A DNA stretch of 64,000 bases from Cladorhizidae sp. MBARI D1340-BT2 (Eukaryota > Porifera > Demospongiae > Poecilosclerida > Cladorhizidae): the NCBI GenBank assembly GCA_028752905.1, contig JAQNBH010000007.1, positions 14,598,759 through 14,662,758 on the forward strand, read 5' to 3'. This document shows, piece by piece, positions 46,075 to 58,699 of the stretch (positions are counted from its first letter, which is position 1; every line of letters begins with the position of its first letter). A program made the position numbers and the translations under genes. The notes below the pieces were generated by a model, which saw nothing but the letters and a program-made list of their open reading frames with translations, was not told the origin of the DNA and did not search any database.

Positions 46075-47030
46075 GATAATAAGCTACAAGTTTGCATTGT
46101 TGCCATTGTGATGGAGAAAAACTCTCTAGGAAGTAGCAGGCCTATTGTCACTAAGTGACGATTCTGGTTGGAGGTGTTGTATTAGTAAGCATCAGCTACT
46201 ATATATAGCAGGCCACTGTCCATATTTGTCAAACTATTTTCTTACAATGAAGCATTCAGATGGTTAAATATTCATTTAGACATGCTAACATTTTGGGGAA
46301 AGAAACAGTCATATAAGAGATATGCCTAATTGTGTATGAGCAATTTGCGTCCAATCTTCCTTCATTAAACAGCAATAATAATAGTGACAGGCCAGGCCTA
46401 ATATAAAGTGGAACCCTGTGGGATGGAGTAATTCTGCAACCTGCTAGGACAGTATCTGTTTGTTTACACTCCTATTGTTGGTGTTATGTTATTGTATTGA
46501 CCTTTTGGTAGGAGGTGTTGGATTAAGCTGCCATCATGTATAACTGTACTCTTTGCAGTGTTTAGACACACACTATGATTAAATATTCACTCTGCACTTG
46601 CTGACATTTAAAGACAGAAGGAAACAGACAAATAGAAGACAGCATAAAGCAACCAAAGTATCCCAGAGATATGTGGCAAATAGATCGAGCGGGAGTCTAG
46701 GGTGAGAGTTAGCCATGATCATTATCTCATCATCTAGGCAGTAAACATGTTAGAAGATAGCACAAAAGTCTTAAAAGACAACATATCTAAACCATTTCAG
46801 AGAACATGTCAGGGGAGATCACGAAAGCCCTAAGGAGCTAAATATAGATCTAGACCAGATAAGACAGAGTGAAGATGTCATGAAAGCCATATATTATATC
46901 ACTAACAACATACTTAAAAAATGTGAAAAATATTTAATAAAACATAAGTCCTGCATTAAAATATGTTTTGGGGACACAAAGACACATGGTTGGGCCAGGC
47001 AGCATGGTACACACATTCTAGAGATTTTCA
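46075..47030. other. Spacer between kinase copies B and C
   Basis: No gene seen. Two diverged direct repeats of roughly 300 bp are visible (about 46100-46320 and 46440-46640), sharing 'aggaggtgttg'/'tggaggtgttg', 'ttaaatattca' and 'gaaacag' blocks in the same order. Confidence 0.45.
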
Positions 47031-48339
47031 GCAGAAACCTCAAATGCCAATTGATTTGTTTTTCTTCTCTCCATCGCAAATATTGCTAGACACTTTGGAG
47101 AAGAGTGAAAACTATTAAATAGGTATGAAGTTAAGCAAGATTAATGGGGTAAGCTACAAGAACCTTGCCAAGCCAGCATCCGATTCTATTCCATGTCTCA
47201 TGATCACAAAAACTCTAAATGCTCCAGTTTATTTGTGGTGAAGGCTAGAATATCTAGAAACCTTGTACCAATGATGATAGGAGGATCACTTTGGTGAAGA
47301 GCAATATGTTGCCTCAACAACCAGTGAAGAAGGTAACTGTTCAATGGTGCTTCTTGATAGAGGCATAGAGCAGTTTAAACAACTCCAACTTAAGGACCAT
47401 CTAGAGGCACTGAGTTAAAAGCCAACAAGAATAACCTAAAGCCAAGAAACATATAAGCTCGAAGCAACTCAATCACTTGCGCAATTCTGGGTGTGATGAC
47501 TAGTTGAAGAAAATTATTAAACTGTAAATATGAAGCTTCTAATGATCACTTAACTCTAATCCAAATAGTTGTGTAACAGGTTATGGGGAAAGAAGTTATG
47601 CTGAATGTTAAAGATGGGAAAACAGAAGGTTACCTAAGAGTAGAGTAGACCCCATATAAATCCGATCCAAGTGGTGATTTTTTCATTTGGTCTGATGAAA
47701 AATGAAGCTACTGGTTGAAATGTTGGCAAAAAAACTCTTTGAAGGACAAAGAAACACCCCAGCAGTCTGTTAATGGATTATTTGAATATTACATGTTTAA
47801 CTGATCAAATGAACTGTTATGTATTTTGATGTCTGATTTGACTCAAAAAAGATTAGCTGCTTCAACATCTTAGTTACATGAAGTTACAAACATCCAGTGC
47901 TACAGTTTATGGCAATTGTCTGTTGGTTACCATTGTCCTCTTTTTTTAATATTTTACTTACTATTGTAATACTAAGCCGTCTGTCTCCGCCATTATCGGC
48001 AGCCATCTTTCCAACCTCAACAAATATCCTGGCAATGTCGCACGCTCAATTATCTTGCTTTTACACATGCATCCGGTGGGTGTGTTTGTGCACTTGATAT
48101 TTACATAGCATCTATTTCATTCACGACAGTTTTGATTCAAAAGAACAATATCATGACTAAGTCAAAAAAAACTGACGATTCCTGAAATAGTTCATCTGTG
48201 AGAAAGGGTCATCTTGCAGCTGAACCTGTCTCCAAAGTATCTGAAATGGGAGGATACAGTCAAACCAACAATTTTTAGGTGATGTTGCTCTTAATTAGTA
48301 CTTTTCATATATACTAGGTCTCACTCAGGAACAAATCAC

Positions 48340-48605
48340 ATTTATGTCGTTTACACTAAGCAACCCAAATAAACATCTTCCAATAATTTTGACATCACTA
48401 ATTCATGCTTCCTGCCTCATAATTTATCGGAGCATGAGGCTTAACCATCCTGTATCCAGAGCAAAAGATAGTAAGAAGTCCATTTTAGCTACACAAGCAT
48501 AAGGAATCTTGCCACAACTGAATATCTCCCAACAAGTCACACCATAGACCCACTGTATGAAATAGCATGATAAAGACCTATTAAGGCAAAAGGGATATTC
48601 CCCAG
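48340..48605 (-). repeat. Antisense copy of kinase exon 8 inside exon 2 of copy C
   Basis: Same insertion and same boundaries as 1190-1470 in copy A, with small differences (for example 'tgcttcattgta' missing). It pairs with exon 8 of the same copy about 4.2 kb downstream. Confidence 0.78.
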
Positions 48606-51600
48606 GAGTTATGTAGAAATGAGTGGAAGAGAAAAATATCTACCAAAATCTAATTGGAGAGCCATGGATTTCTAAGTTATAGAGAATAATTAATGAGAAT
48701 TATTCAACTCATAACAGAAATCTCCTATGTAACACACCATGTAGGATTTTGTGCATACACAAAAGGTGGTCTGGGACCAGTTCAGAACCTTGCAATTTTG
48801 CAACAAAATCTAACATCCCAACTAATGTTGGAAAGCTAGCACTGTGACCAATGCCAGGGGACCACTCTAGCCATGGTATAAGTTTTTCTAAGAAATCAGG
48901 GCCTGATTGAATGTTGCTCAGTTTTTAGTAGCAGCTTTATGTGGTGTAGAGCTGGACTCAACTAAGCAACCAGCGTGGTGTAAAAGCCCAGCTTTAAAGG
49001 GAATCCAGTATATATGTACTAAACATAAACTAGAGAGTTTTGAAGTAATTACATGTTATTCAAACATACATCAATGCCACACAACCTTTTGGCCCTGGTC
49101 ACTTTCGATGTGGAAGGACAAAGTTTACTACAGTGTGATTATTAATCTATAGTTCTATGCATAGATAATCTTTCCTATTTGCACACAGATGAGCCTGGAA
49201 CGACGAGTGATAATGATTTCAGTGTGCCACTTTTTGGACTGGACATGACAAAGTGCTGTATCATAAAATCTCATAACTTGAAATTTAAGAGGTAAAGGCT
49301 ATGTTACGATATATGCTGCAATGCTGTTTGTTAGGTTTTTACGACTGACAGCAGGCAAATTTAAATATATGAGATTGTTATTCCCAATATATGCACACAA
49401 AGAGAATGCTACTCAGTAACAAATACCTATGCCAGATCTAGCACAATGAAATCTAAATCGACGTCTGCTGTCAAGGCTACACTTAACCTAACCATGTAGT
49501 TATCTCCTTAACAATCAACAATATGATGTTTAGTTCAATGCTCCATGCTATTTGTAATGGCTTCCAATTTGCAGTATTTATGCATATTATCAGTATTATG
49601 AAATGTACGTGCATGGATTTATCCACTATCATCTCTAAAGAGTTATAGCCACGTGATTTTCTATCAAAAGGCTCAAACTTTCCTTGTTTATGACTTGAGG
49701 GCTCTATCTGGTAAGCACTATGGATGTGTTAGATAGTTTATCGACAATAAAAATGCTTTGAAAATGTTTTATTTCTCTAGCACACTAATTTAAACTCTAA
49801 TACCTTACAGTTATTTTAGCTCTGTCAAGTACTTCGGTCTTCTATCCAGTACCATATTATGGTTCCTTCAGCTAGAGCGACCCATACTCTAACTATTCAG
49901 TCAGTTGCTTTTTGTTGGAAACACAATGCTTGCCAAGGCCAACGATGACAGCAATTGCAGTGTTTATCCTACAAGAGTCATGTTAAATGCTACCTTGCTA
50001 GGCAACAACTTGATTTGTATCAAAAATGTGTGAGCTTAAGTGAGCTTTTTAATATACTAACCAAGTTGCAATTTCTGTTCCATTAACTTCGGCAACATGA
50101 GACTTGAAAGTACAGATATATCCACTCTAGGCCATAAAGAGTTCTTTGTCTGCATCAAATACTACACAGCACACACTCATTTCCATGTATCAAGTTTTTT
50201 TGCTAAATGATGAAATATCGACCATCTTGCTCGATATATTCTCCATACATGTTTCACAGTAGTAATTTTGACAACTTCCTCTTCTGCAAATCCTCTGCAG
50301 ATAGTTATGACTCTCATAAGCAAATATTTTCAATGAAATATCGATTTTATATCATTATCATAAATTATTGTTTAAGTTTAGACATAATGAAATATCTTAA
50401 TCGTCGAGTAAGTAGAAAATTGTTTGATAAAGAGCGATATTGGAAATGTTAAGCTATTTCAAATGTAGATGGAGCAATAAATAATAATATTGAGCAGGTC
50501 AGAAATATTGCAAATCAATAGATCAAGTTTTAGCTTATTACTATGGATGCTTATTTAGTAGCTCTTATGTTAAACTTTACTTTTGTATTGGTTTCTTACC
50601 TTTTTTAGATTGCGATGCATCTGCCATGGAAATTGATCTGTCCGATCTTTGATCTGAGAGCTAAAAAATTAGCTATTATCTTCATAGCTAGCTATTCCTT
50701 GATGTTTATCTAGCTCTACCAGCTCTCTAGCTATATTTTTGACTACTGATGACTATAATTCTATAGTAAATATAAGCCTGTCTGGCAGGTAAGTTCAACC
50801 CTATAATGTGTACATTGTAAAGATAATACCATTATATTTCTTCTTTTGTACTAGTCAAACAAGTAGTCTCTTGAAGCTAATGCAGAGTTATACATCCATT
50901 CTCTGCTTGGTCTGTCTTCGAATTTAGTTCAACTTCCAATGATAAGTCCTCTGCAACACCATGGGAACTCCACCCCTCTAGATATATAAATGTTTTGCCC
51001 CAGTTTTACTCACCATATCATATCCATTTCAAGACATTGTCCAAAATATTTGATCTATGCTGTAAGTTTACTTGTAATAGTTTAGAAACAGCTGCTTGCT
51101 GGAACTAGTAAAAATTATAGGGCCTCCACTACAAATGGCCGAGGATATTTTGATGAATATTTATGGGGCATGATAAAGGGAAGTCACAAAGAAGAAGTCT
51201 GTCATGAATCTGTGGCCATCTAATTTATACGTGTCATGAAATCATGAGCATTATCTCAGCCCCAACTTTCACGTGTTTGCAACAAGGGTTAATCACTAGG
51301 CTTATTTGATATTTTCCATGGATGAAGCATATATATTTTTTATTAATTTCATGTTTTGCAAGTATTGATTTAGCTGTGTTTCAGTAGTTGCTTTGATTAT
51401 GACAGTATTATGATCTAGTAGGGTTCTAAACACAATAAGATGGGGAGATTTTTGGTATGTCTTCTAACTGTCTTAGGTGAGCATGTGGGACTGGTTTACA
51501 GAGGCTAATTATTCAACAAAATAATCTTTACCAAAGGAGAGAGTGAAGTTATGAAGTTGCCATCAAAACTCTTCAAGGTGAATGAGTGTGATTAAACATC

Positions 51601-52261
51601 GCATGATGCACTATTTTATGTTATATCAGGATCATATCACGCAAGACAAGGTAAAGGAACTTCTGAAGGAGTCTTGTATACTCTGCAAATTCTGTGTTCT
51701 TGCTCCAATTGGAGTCTGTGTGGATGGACATTTAGTCCCATTGATTGTCATGCCATTTATTACCAATGGCAACCTCCTTCATTTCTTGGACAAAGGGAAT
51801 GAGCATTTGAGAGATGTGCCATGGAAGACAACTGGAGAAACAGTTAGTTACATTGCAAATTTGTCAATTCTAGCTATTTAAAAAATATCTAGATCAAAGT
51901 TGAAAACAAGCTTTTGGATATGTTTCTACAAGTGGCCAAAGGTATGAAGTACTTGACCAACAAATTAATGGTACATAGAGACCTGGCAGCAAGGAACTGC
52001 ATGTGAGTTTACACTAGATTATAATCAGTCAGGGAAGATGACAATGTTAAATATTAGTAAGAAAAAATACTTACATACAAATTTTTAATAACACAAAAAT
52101 GAGCAGAAACAAGGTAAGCAGTGTTTTGATCACATAACTTCAATGGACAATTTAGAACAAATCATGATCTAGGTTATGCACTTGTCATAGTTGATATTAT
52201 GTTGCTGAATGTGTAAACTACACATAAGATTACATACTCAGTCTTGTAAGTATTGTGTGAG

Positions 52262-52520
52262 TTGAATGGCATCCAGCAGAGGCTTCTGATACAAGTCAAA
52301 GTAATATCCATGATGAGCGGCCATTCTCACAGCAGCAAACATTAGGTTGCATGCTGTGGGGCATTCTTCAGCATACAACTTACTTGATACATAATGGTGT
52401 CATCAAAGAATACGAAAGATTGCATTCATTGTACTTGATCAAGTCCCCCATCGTTCTTCCATGTAAAGAGTTCGCCTTATAGATTTGCAGTCTACTCCAT
52501 CGTAAGGATATGAGGTTGAA
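52262..52520 (-). pseudogene. Fragment of gene U replacing kinase exon 7 (copy C)
   Basis: Counterpart of 5970-6240. It begins 'ggcatccagcagaggcttc' and ends at the 'tactccatcgtaaggat' block, both also found in the U remnant at 54730-54985. Confidence 0.7.
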
Positions 52521-53087
52521 TACACAATAGTATTGTAATGCTTGTGATTTAGACATGCAAGGGGAAATGCTGGTATGAATTAACTGAGATATATCACCAA
52601 GAAAATATTTTGTTGCTTATATTTGGCAAAATATAATATTTAAGCATTAAGTACCTATTATTTGTAGCCTACATGCAATTTACGATTTTAACTGATGTTT
52701 TTCCCTTTTGCATTAATAGGTTTCTATCTTGTGTAAATGACTCTATTCTATTTACTACAGTGGGCTTATCTTGTGGCAAGATTCCATATGCTCAAGTAGA
52801 CTTCTTGCTATGCTTCGCCCTGGATACAGGATGGTTAAGCCTTACAATGAAGCATGTTCTGATAAATTGTGAGGCAGAAAGCATGACTTTGTGATGTCAT
52901 AATTATTGGAAGATGTTTATTTTAAATAAATTGCTTAGCATAAATGACATAAATGTGATGTATTCATATTTGTAATGGTTACATTGCTGCTTCTTCACTT
53001 TGTCTCATAAGCCCATCTTGATGCAGCTGCATAACTGGGGCATGCTAATCATTCATCAAGGTATAAAGCCACCCTCATATTTCAACA

Positions 53088-53140
53088 TGCCCTAGGGCTA
53101 GGGCTGGGGCTAGGGTTAGGGCTGGGGCTAGGGCTATGCA
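53088..53140 (+). repeat. Telomere-like interstitial repeat in copy C
   Basis: 'ccctagggctagggctgggg' and following bases form about seven degenerate units of GGGCTA/GGGTTA type. Copy A has no such tract at the matching place (near 6825). Confidence 0.75.
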
Positions 53141-53564
53141 TTGGTAAATGTTACACTACATGACGAACTATTCTCTAATTGAGGTTAGCACTTACATATG
53201 GCAGTTTAATAATTGGTTGTCTTATACTAATTTCCACCTAGATATGAAGATCTTCAGATGAAGTGCTGCACAGATGATCCCACCAACATACCTCACTTTT
53301 CAAGTATTGTACCCAAATCAAACACTTCATTCAGGACTGATTTAGGAATTCTGCATCCATAGTCCGAAGAGCAGATGGCACAATGGTTAACCAGCACCCA
53401 ATCATGAAAGTGCCTCTACTCCTAAAGTAAGACAGTGTCCTCCATGGCACAGCAGAGAGCACTTTCATTATGAATATACTCTCCCAAGAAATATTCCCAC
53501 TTCAGCATGGCTCTTGCTAAACCTTCAGTTCAGAAGGTATTGTGGAATACCCCACCTTGGATTT

Positions 53565-54098
53565 GTTATGCTGGTGAGATAACTTGGTGGCACTTCCAGT
53601 CATTCTCTCATCTGATCTGATGTACAGTATTCCATATACGGAATGAGTCTGGACCAACTGTTAATGACCCTCATCAGGTTATGTTACATTGAATTGTAAC
53701 TGGAAAAAAATATTCGACATTTATTCAAAACCATCCAAATACAGCATTTAATTTTACACAAACTAGTATCTTCTCTTGTTTTTGTTATATTTTAAGTTTA
53801 GTCTATATAATATTATGTATAAATTGAAGTGAAGTGTTTTGAATAAATGTCAAGTCTCTTTGTCCAGCTACACTTCAATGTAAAATTACATGATGAGACA
53901 TATTATTATGGTTCCAGAATCATGCTGTATCTGGAAAACTATACATAATACATGAAAATAATCAAATTCTGAACCACTATTCTTCAGAGTTTCTTTGAAC
54001 ATTTTTTATTTATGCTGGTGAGGTGACTAGATGCAAATCTCATTTACTAAATATGTTGGAAATTAAGCAGCCACTGGAAGATACCTCTTTACCTTTTA
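53565..54098. repeat. Palindrome downstream of kinase copy C, with an inverted segment
   Basis: The left arm and centre match copy A (7350-7730). From about 53945 to 54098 the sequence is the reverse complement of the corresponding part of copy A (7735-7875): 'gctggtgaggtgactag' at 54014 and 'aaattaagcagccactgg' at 54060 run opposite to their copy A counterparts. After 54098 co-linearity resumes at 'tatattcaaattacc'. Confidence 0.78.
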
Positions 54099-54149
54099 TA
54101 TTCAAATTACCATGTGAAATGCATATATTGTGCAGCTGCATTATTCTTA

Positions 54150-55117
54150 TAGAAAAACCAAAAATTCTTATCCACTCACATACCTCACTTCTTCATAACT
54201 TCTTCTTTTCCCTTTCAGTGCCTCCCTTTTTATGTGTATGTGTTCCCTCCACTTCTTAGGTGAGGAAGGAGGAGATTGGTCAGAGGGTGTTGTTATATCC
54301 ATCTTGGTGGACAAAGTATTGTGAAAATGTGACTTTGGAATGCACATAGTTGATCCATCTTTGCTATACACAAACACGTCATCTGGGCCAACAAAACTCT
54401 TGTCCTGCTCCATGCAAGCGTGATTTTCACAATTACCTCACGGCTCACCCGCAAACCTGGTCCCTTGACGTATGTTTTGACATTATTCTGCACCCTCGCA
54501 GAGTAGTAGCACAGAACCTTCTCCTTCACCATTCTGTGCATCTCATGCAGTTTTGTGCAAATGGCAGATATGTTTGAAAAAAGCATTTCCAAGTGTAAGT
54601 CTATGCCTAAGCAGACCATATGCATGGATAGTATCTGCTGCCTCTGACACACACTTGGAATCGGCTGGATTGCAAGCACGAATCCACACCAGGGACTCTG
54701 GAGGGTCGCAAGGTTGCACTGCCTTTGGGATGGCATCCAGCAGAGGCTTCTGATACAAGTCAAAGTAATATCCATAATGAGCGGCCATTCTCACGGCAGC
54801 AAACATTAGGTTGCATGCAGTGGGGCATTCTTCAGCTTACAACTGTGCTTGATACATAATGGTGTCATCAAAGAGTATGAAAGATTGCATTCATTGTACT
54901 TGATCAAGTCCCCCAGCACTCTTCCATTGAAAGAGTTCATTGCAGTGGCCTTATAGCTTTGCAGTCTACCTCCATCGTAAGGATCTGAGGTTGAATACAC
55001 AAGAGGAATGAGGTTAGATGAGTGGCTGTGCAGAATTGTCATAAATTATCGGAGTGTCATCACAAGGCAGTAGCATCTTGCAACATCAGCTTGTTGAGAT
55101 ACATTTTGGACACTTGT
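54150..55117 (-). pseudogene. Gene U remnant downstream of kinase copy C
   Basis: On the - strand it reads 'NLIPLVYSTSDPYDGGRLQS', 'NSFNGRVLGDLIKYNECNLS', 'MAAHYGYYFDLYQKPLLDAI', 'PPESLVWIRACNPADS', 'ADTIHAYGLLRHRLTLGNAF' and 'GPDDVFVYSKDGSTMCIP'. It is better preserved than the copy at 7921 but still has frame breaks (for example between 54543 and 54413). It is cut at 55117 by a truncated LTR. The family was not recognised. Confidence 0.6.
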
Positions 55118-55351
55118 GCATTGCCCAGTCCTTTTATATCTATCCTAGCTAGCACATGACATACATAACCAATCAGCACATCATAGAACCTTCTATTCAG
55201 TATACTACTCATAGTGTAATAATAGATTGTCTCTGTTCAATCTAAAAAAACACTTGTCCTTCTTCCTTCCTTCAGGTCTGTTCTGTTGTGGCTTCCTCTG
55301 TGGTTTCTCTTTGTGGTGTGTGGAATAAGGATGACTGTTCTTTCCCTGACA
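55118..55351 (-). repeat. Truncated 3' LTR of Gypsy element 1
   Basis: It matches 60210-60472 of the other LTR, ending in the same 'ttccctgaca', but lacks the outer 325 bp. It is joined directly to gene U sequence at 55117. Compared with the right LTR it lacks about 55 bp of GT-rich sequence near the end, so the two LTRs differ by indels. Confidence 0.85.
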
Positions 55352-55399
55352 TCTACCCGTCCTCTAGCCATGAGTCGAACTCTCGGCTTAGTCCGTCGG

Positions 55400-57007
55400 C
55401 ATTGCCATTCTTCGCTCCAGAACGGTAAGTAATCTCATAGTTGTATTGTTGCATTAGCATGTGCCAACGGGCAATCCTTCCGTGTCTTTCATTCTGTCCA
55501 TATACATCAAGGGGTTGTGGTCAGTCTGGATCTCGAACTTTACTCCTTCCAAATAGGTTCTGAAATGTTTGATTCCCTCTATGATAGCCAAGGCATCTCT
55601 CTCTATGGCCGAGTATCTTGTCTCGCGTGCTAGTAGTTTCCTAGATCCATACGTGTGTGGGTGGTCTTCCCCGTCCTCGTCCAGCTGTGACAGTACATAC
55701 CCAATCCCAGAACTGGAGGTGTCCGTCTGTAAGTAGAACTTCTTCCCCCATTGTGGTGTTCTGTGGATTGGGTAGTTGGTCAATCAATCCTTCAATGTGG
55801 TGAAGGCTGTTTGTTTATCTTGCGACCATTCGATGTGGTTTGTTTCATCCTTCCTGGTTGAGTTAGAGAGGGGGGTGGCGATTGTGGAGAAGTCTGGGAT
55901 TAATTTGCGGTAAAACCCGCAAATTCCTAGAAAGGCCCTTATGTCTTTCTTGGTCTTTGGTTGCACACATTTTGTTATTGCATTCACCTTCGCCTTTACT
56001 GGCCGAATCTTGCCGAACCCCACCTGATGTCCCAGGTAAATACATTCGTTTCGAGCAAACTGGCACTTCTTCTTGTTTACTTTCAGACCAGCCTGCTCTA
56101 GTCTCTGAAACACGGCTGTGAGGTGGCGTACATGCTACTCCCAGGTTGCACTGAAGATGATTATGTCGTCTAAATAAGGGGCTGCATAGGACATGGTGTC
56201 CGATAGTACGTCATCCATCAACCGTTGGAAGGTAGAGGGGGCAGAGGCTAGACCAAAGGGCATGGCAGTAAATTGGTACTATCCCCATGGAGTGACGAAG
56301 GCGGTCTTGGGTTGACTTGCTTTCCCAATAGGTACTTGCCAATACCCCTTTGTCAGGTCCATGGTGGATATCCATCTCGACCCTCCCACCTTGTCAATGA
56401 GTTCTTCTATCCTCGGGATCGGGTACGGGTCTGCTTGCGTCACTAGATTTAACTTGCGATAGTCAATGCACAACCGTTTTGTGCCAACTGATTTCGGCAC
56501 TATTACCACAGGAGCCGCCCAGGGGCTCTTGGATGGTACAATCAATCCTTGTTGTAGCAAATCACCTATTTCCTCTCTCAGGAATTCGTGCGATGTATGA
56601 GGTAGGCTGTAGGCTGGTAAACATATGGGTGAGGCGTCTCCCATGGTGATGATGTGGTCGACCACTTCCGTCCGGCCTGGTTTGTCACTAAACAGACCGG
56701 CAAACTCATTGGTAAGTTGCTCCAACTCCTTGGTCTGTGACGCGTTGAGATGAGTTGTTGTGATGACTTGTCCTGGTCCAGGGTTCTCGGTCGGAGTGCA
56801 CTCCGCGGCCGCCAATGCGGTTAAAACGGGTGAGTGCCAAGCCTTCATCCCGTTCACGTGGTAGACCCGGAGGCTCTGTGAACCCTGACCTGCAGTGACT
56901 TGGAAAGTTACACTGGTAAGTTTCTTAGTGATTGTCATTGGTCCCTGCCACTCGTTAAGGAGTTTGTTTAATCTCCTGGGGCGAAATACCAATACCTCAT
57001 CTCCCAC
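55400..57007 (-). pseudogene. Reverse transcriptase and RNase H of Gypsy element 1
   Basis: The ORF starting 57007 opens with the linker after integrase, then 'SKSPWAAPVVIVPK' and 'LCIDYRKLNLVTQADPYPIP' (RT fingers, about 56440-56530), to a stop at 56279. The next part carries 'YLDDIIIF' (RT catalytic box, about 56170), then a stop near 56150, and the connection 56113-55784. RNase H follows at 55783-55454 with 'FYLQTDTSSSGIGYVLSQ', 'IERDALAIIEGI' and 'TDHNPL'. After a frame change it ends 'GNADGLSREFDSWLEDG' near 55360. No integrase follows. Only a few point stops separate the pieces. Confidence 0.85.
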
Positions 57008-57093
57008 CTCAAACTTCCTTTCTCTGGCCTTTTTGTCATATTGTATCTTGTGACCAATTTTTGCCTTTTAGTCTCTGTACTAAAAGCCATCTC

Positions 57094-58640
57094 TCAGACT
57101 ACTGCTAGCTTATTCCTCAGATTTCGAAGATATGCCACTATCTCGATTTCTGACTCTGGGTCTTCTCCTTTCCAGAGCCTAGCTATCTCGATTATTGGGG
57201 TGTTCATGGGTTTCCCGTAGACCAGCTCATGGGGGGAAAACCCAGTGCTTCTGTGTTTGGTGGCTCTATATGACCACAAAATGAAGGGCAAGTAATCATC
57301 CCACTCTCTCTCATCTACCCTCTTCTGTATCAGTTTTCTCAGCAATTGTTTCAGCGTGGCATTGAATCTCTCCACCATACCATCTGTTTGGGGATGGTAT
57401 GGGGAGGTCCTAATCTGCTTAATACCCGTGAGGTTGCAAAATTGACTCATAGTCCTAGAAATGAAATTAGACCCATTGTCTGACCGAATCTCTTCGGGCA
57501 TGCCTATTTTGGCTGTTAGGTCCAAGAGGCACCCAATAATTGTTTCTGTGGTGGTGTTGGGGATGGGGTAAGCTTCTGGCCACTTTGTGGCACAGTCTAT
57601 TACCACAAGCACGTACTTATTCCCCTTCTTAGTCCTACTCAAAGGCCCAAAGATATCCATTGCCAGGCGTTTAAAAGGCTGGCCTATTACTGGTAGAGAA
57701 TGCAAGGGTGCATATTGGGGAGTGGATGGTTTAGCCCTCTGACACTTAGGACAAACTTTACAAAACTCATGAACATCTTCGTGCAGACCCGGCCAATCCA
57801 TTGACCTGTGTATTGTACTCATCATGCGTTCTTGGCCATATTGTTCCGCAATTGGCGAGCTATCGGCAAGTCGTAGAATCTCAATTCGGTTGAGTTGTGG
57901 TACCATGATGAGGGGTTGTCCTGTCTGTTCGATTGGCCTTTGTACCAATAATCCCTCCTCCCATCTGTACTTTTGTCCATTGGAGTTGGCATCCTCTCGC
58001 GCTTTTTGGAGAGTGGGGTCTGTCTTCTGCAAGTCCTTGAGTTCATCTGGACTCACATTCTCTGGCCACCAGGGTTTGGTAATTTTTTCCTTTGGCTCCT
58101 TCGGCTGTGGTTTCAGAAACAAATCCTCTTCGAACTGGAAAGGAAACCCTGCTCCTCCCTGGGACTCTGCCTGAAGTGGCGAGTTCTCAAAAAGAGGGGT
58201 TGTGCTTGAGTTGTCCTCTCCATTCGGTGGTTCTTCAGGACTCGAGAGTTGAACTCCGTTCGCCGCTTGCTGCTCTCTGTCCTTATCTGCATCCAGAACC
58301 AGTTTCGCTGTCTGGGCTCTTGTCGATACAAATGCTTTCTCTGGGCTCATGTCTCCAGGGTTTTTCGGGTTCCCTGAGACCATCTTTCCTCGTGACAATT
58401 CTGCCAGCTCAGGCACGTCTTGGCCCACGAGCATGTCGGTCTGTAGGTGTGCTGAGACACCCACAACGAGAGTAGTCTTTCTCTCACCAATCTCCAGTAC
58501 TATCATCGCGGCTGGAAACCAAGTGATCTTGGCGCTTGCCATTGAGTATGGAATTCTCCATCCGAGTCTCCGCTTTCCGTGAAGGCACCTGAGGTGGACC
58601 AGAGACCGGGTGCAGCCTGTGTCCAGCCACACCACAGCAT
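57094..58640 (-). pseudogene. Protease and integrase of Gypsy element 1
   Basis: One open frame of 513 codons (58635-57094). It starts within the protease ('VVWLDTGCTRSLVHLRCL', DTG active site) and passes an acidic linker. Integrase follows, with the zinc finger region 'CPKCQRA' (about 57740), the core 'MDIFGPLSRTKKGNKYVLVV', 'EEIRSDNGSNFISRT' (second Asp), 'SPYHPQTDGMVERFNATLKQ' (Glu) and 'YRATKHRSTGFSPHELVYGK'. The two His of the HHCC finger are replaced (ADSSPIAEQYG versus AHCSPTAGHFG in element 2). The integrase lies upstream of RT, the reverse of the usual Gypsy order. Confidence 0.88.
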
Positions 58641-58699
58641 CCCTGCCGTCTACTCAGCCACTCATTTGTCGGGGTCGGCCCCGGCTTTACTGTGCATAG

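Larger units (their letters stand above)
47035..53545 (+). pseudogene. Tyrosine-kinase-like gene, copy C (pseudogene)
   Basis: It is very close in sequence to copy A and shares its main lesions: the same early stop in exon 1 (near 48152-48182), antisense exon 8 in exon 2, the glycine loop lost at the end of exon 3 (near 49290), and exon 7 replaced by U sequence. Exon 4 lies near 51478-51580, exon 5 51630-51843 (lacking the 'KFKH' segment), exon 6 51897-52003 with VHRDLAARN intact, exon 8 near 52762-52870 (with an internal loss removing 'YGVTCWEIF'), and exon 9 near 53243-53540 with frameshifts. It lacks copy A's 672-bp insertion and has its own telomere-like tract at 53088. No functional protein is possible. 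Confidence 0.8.
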
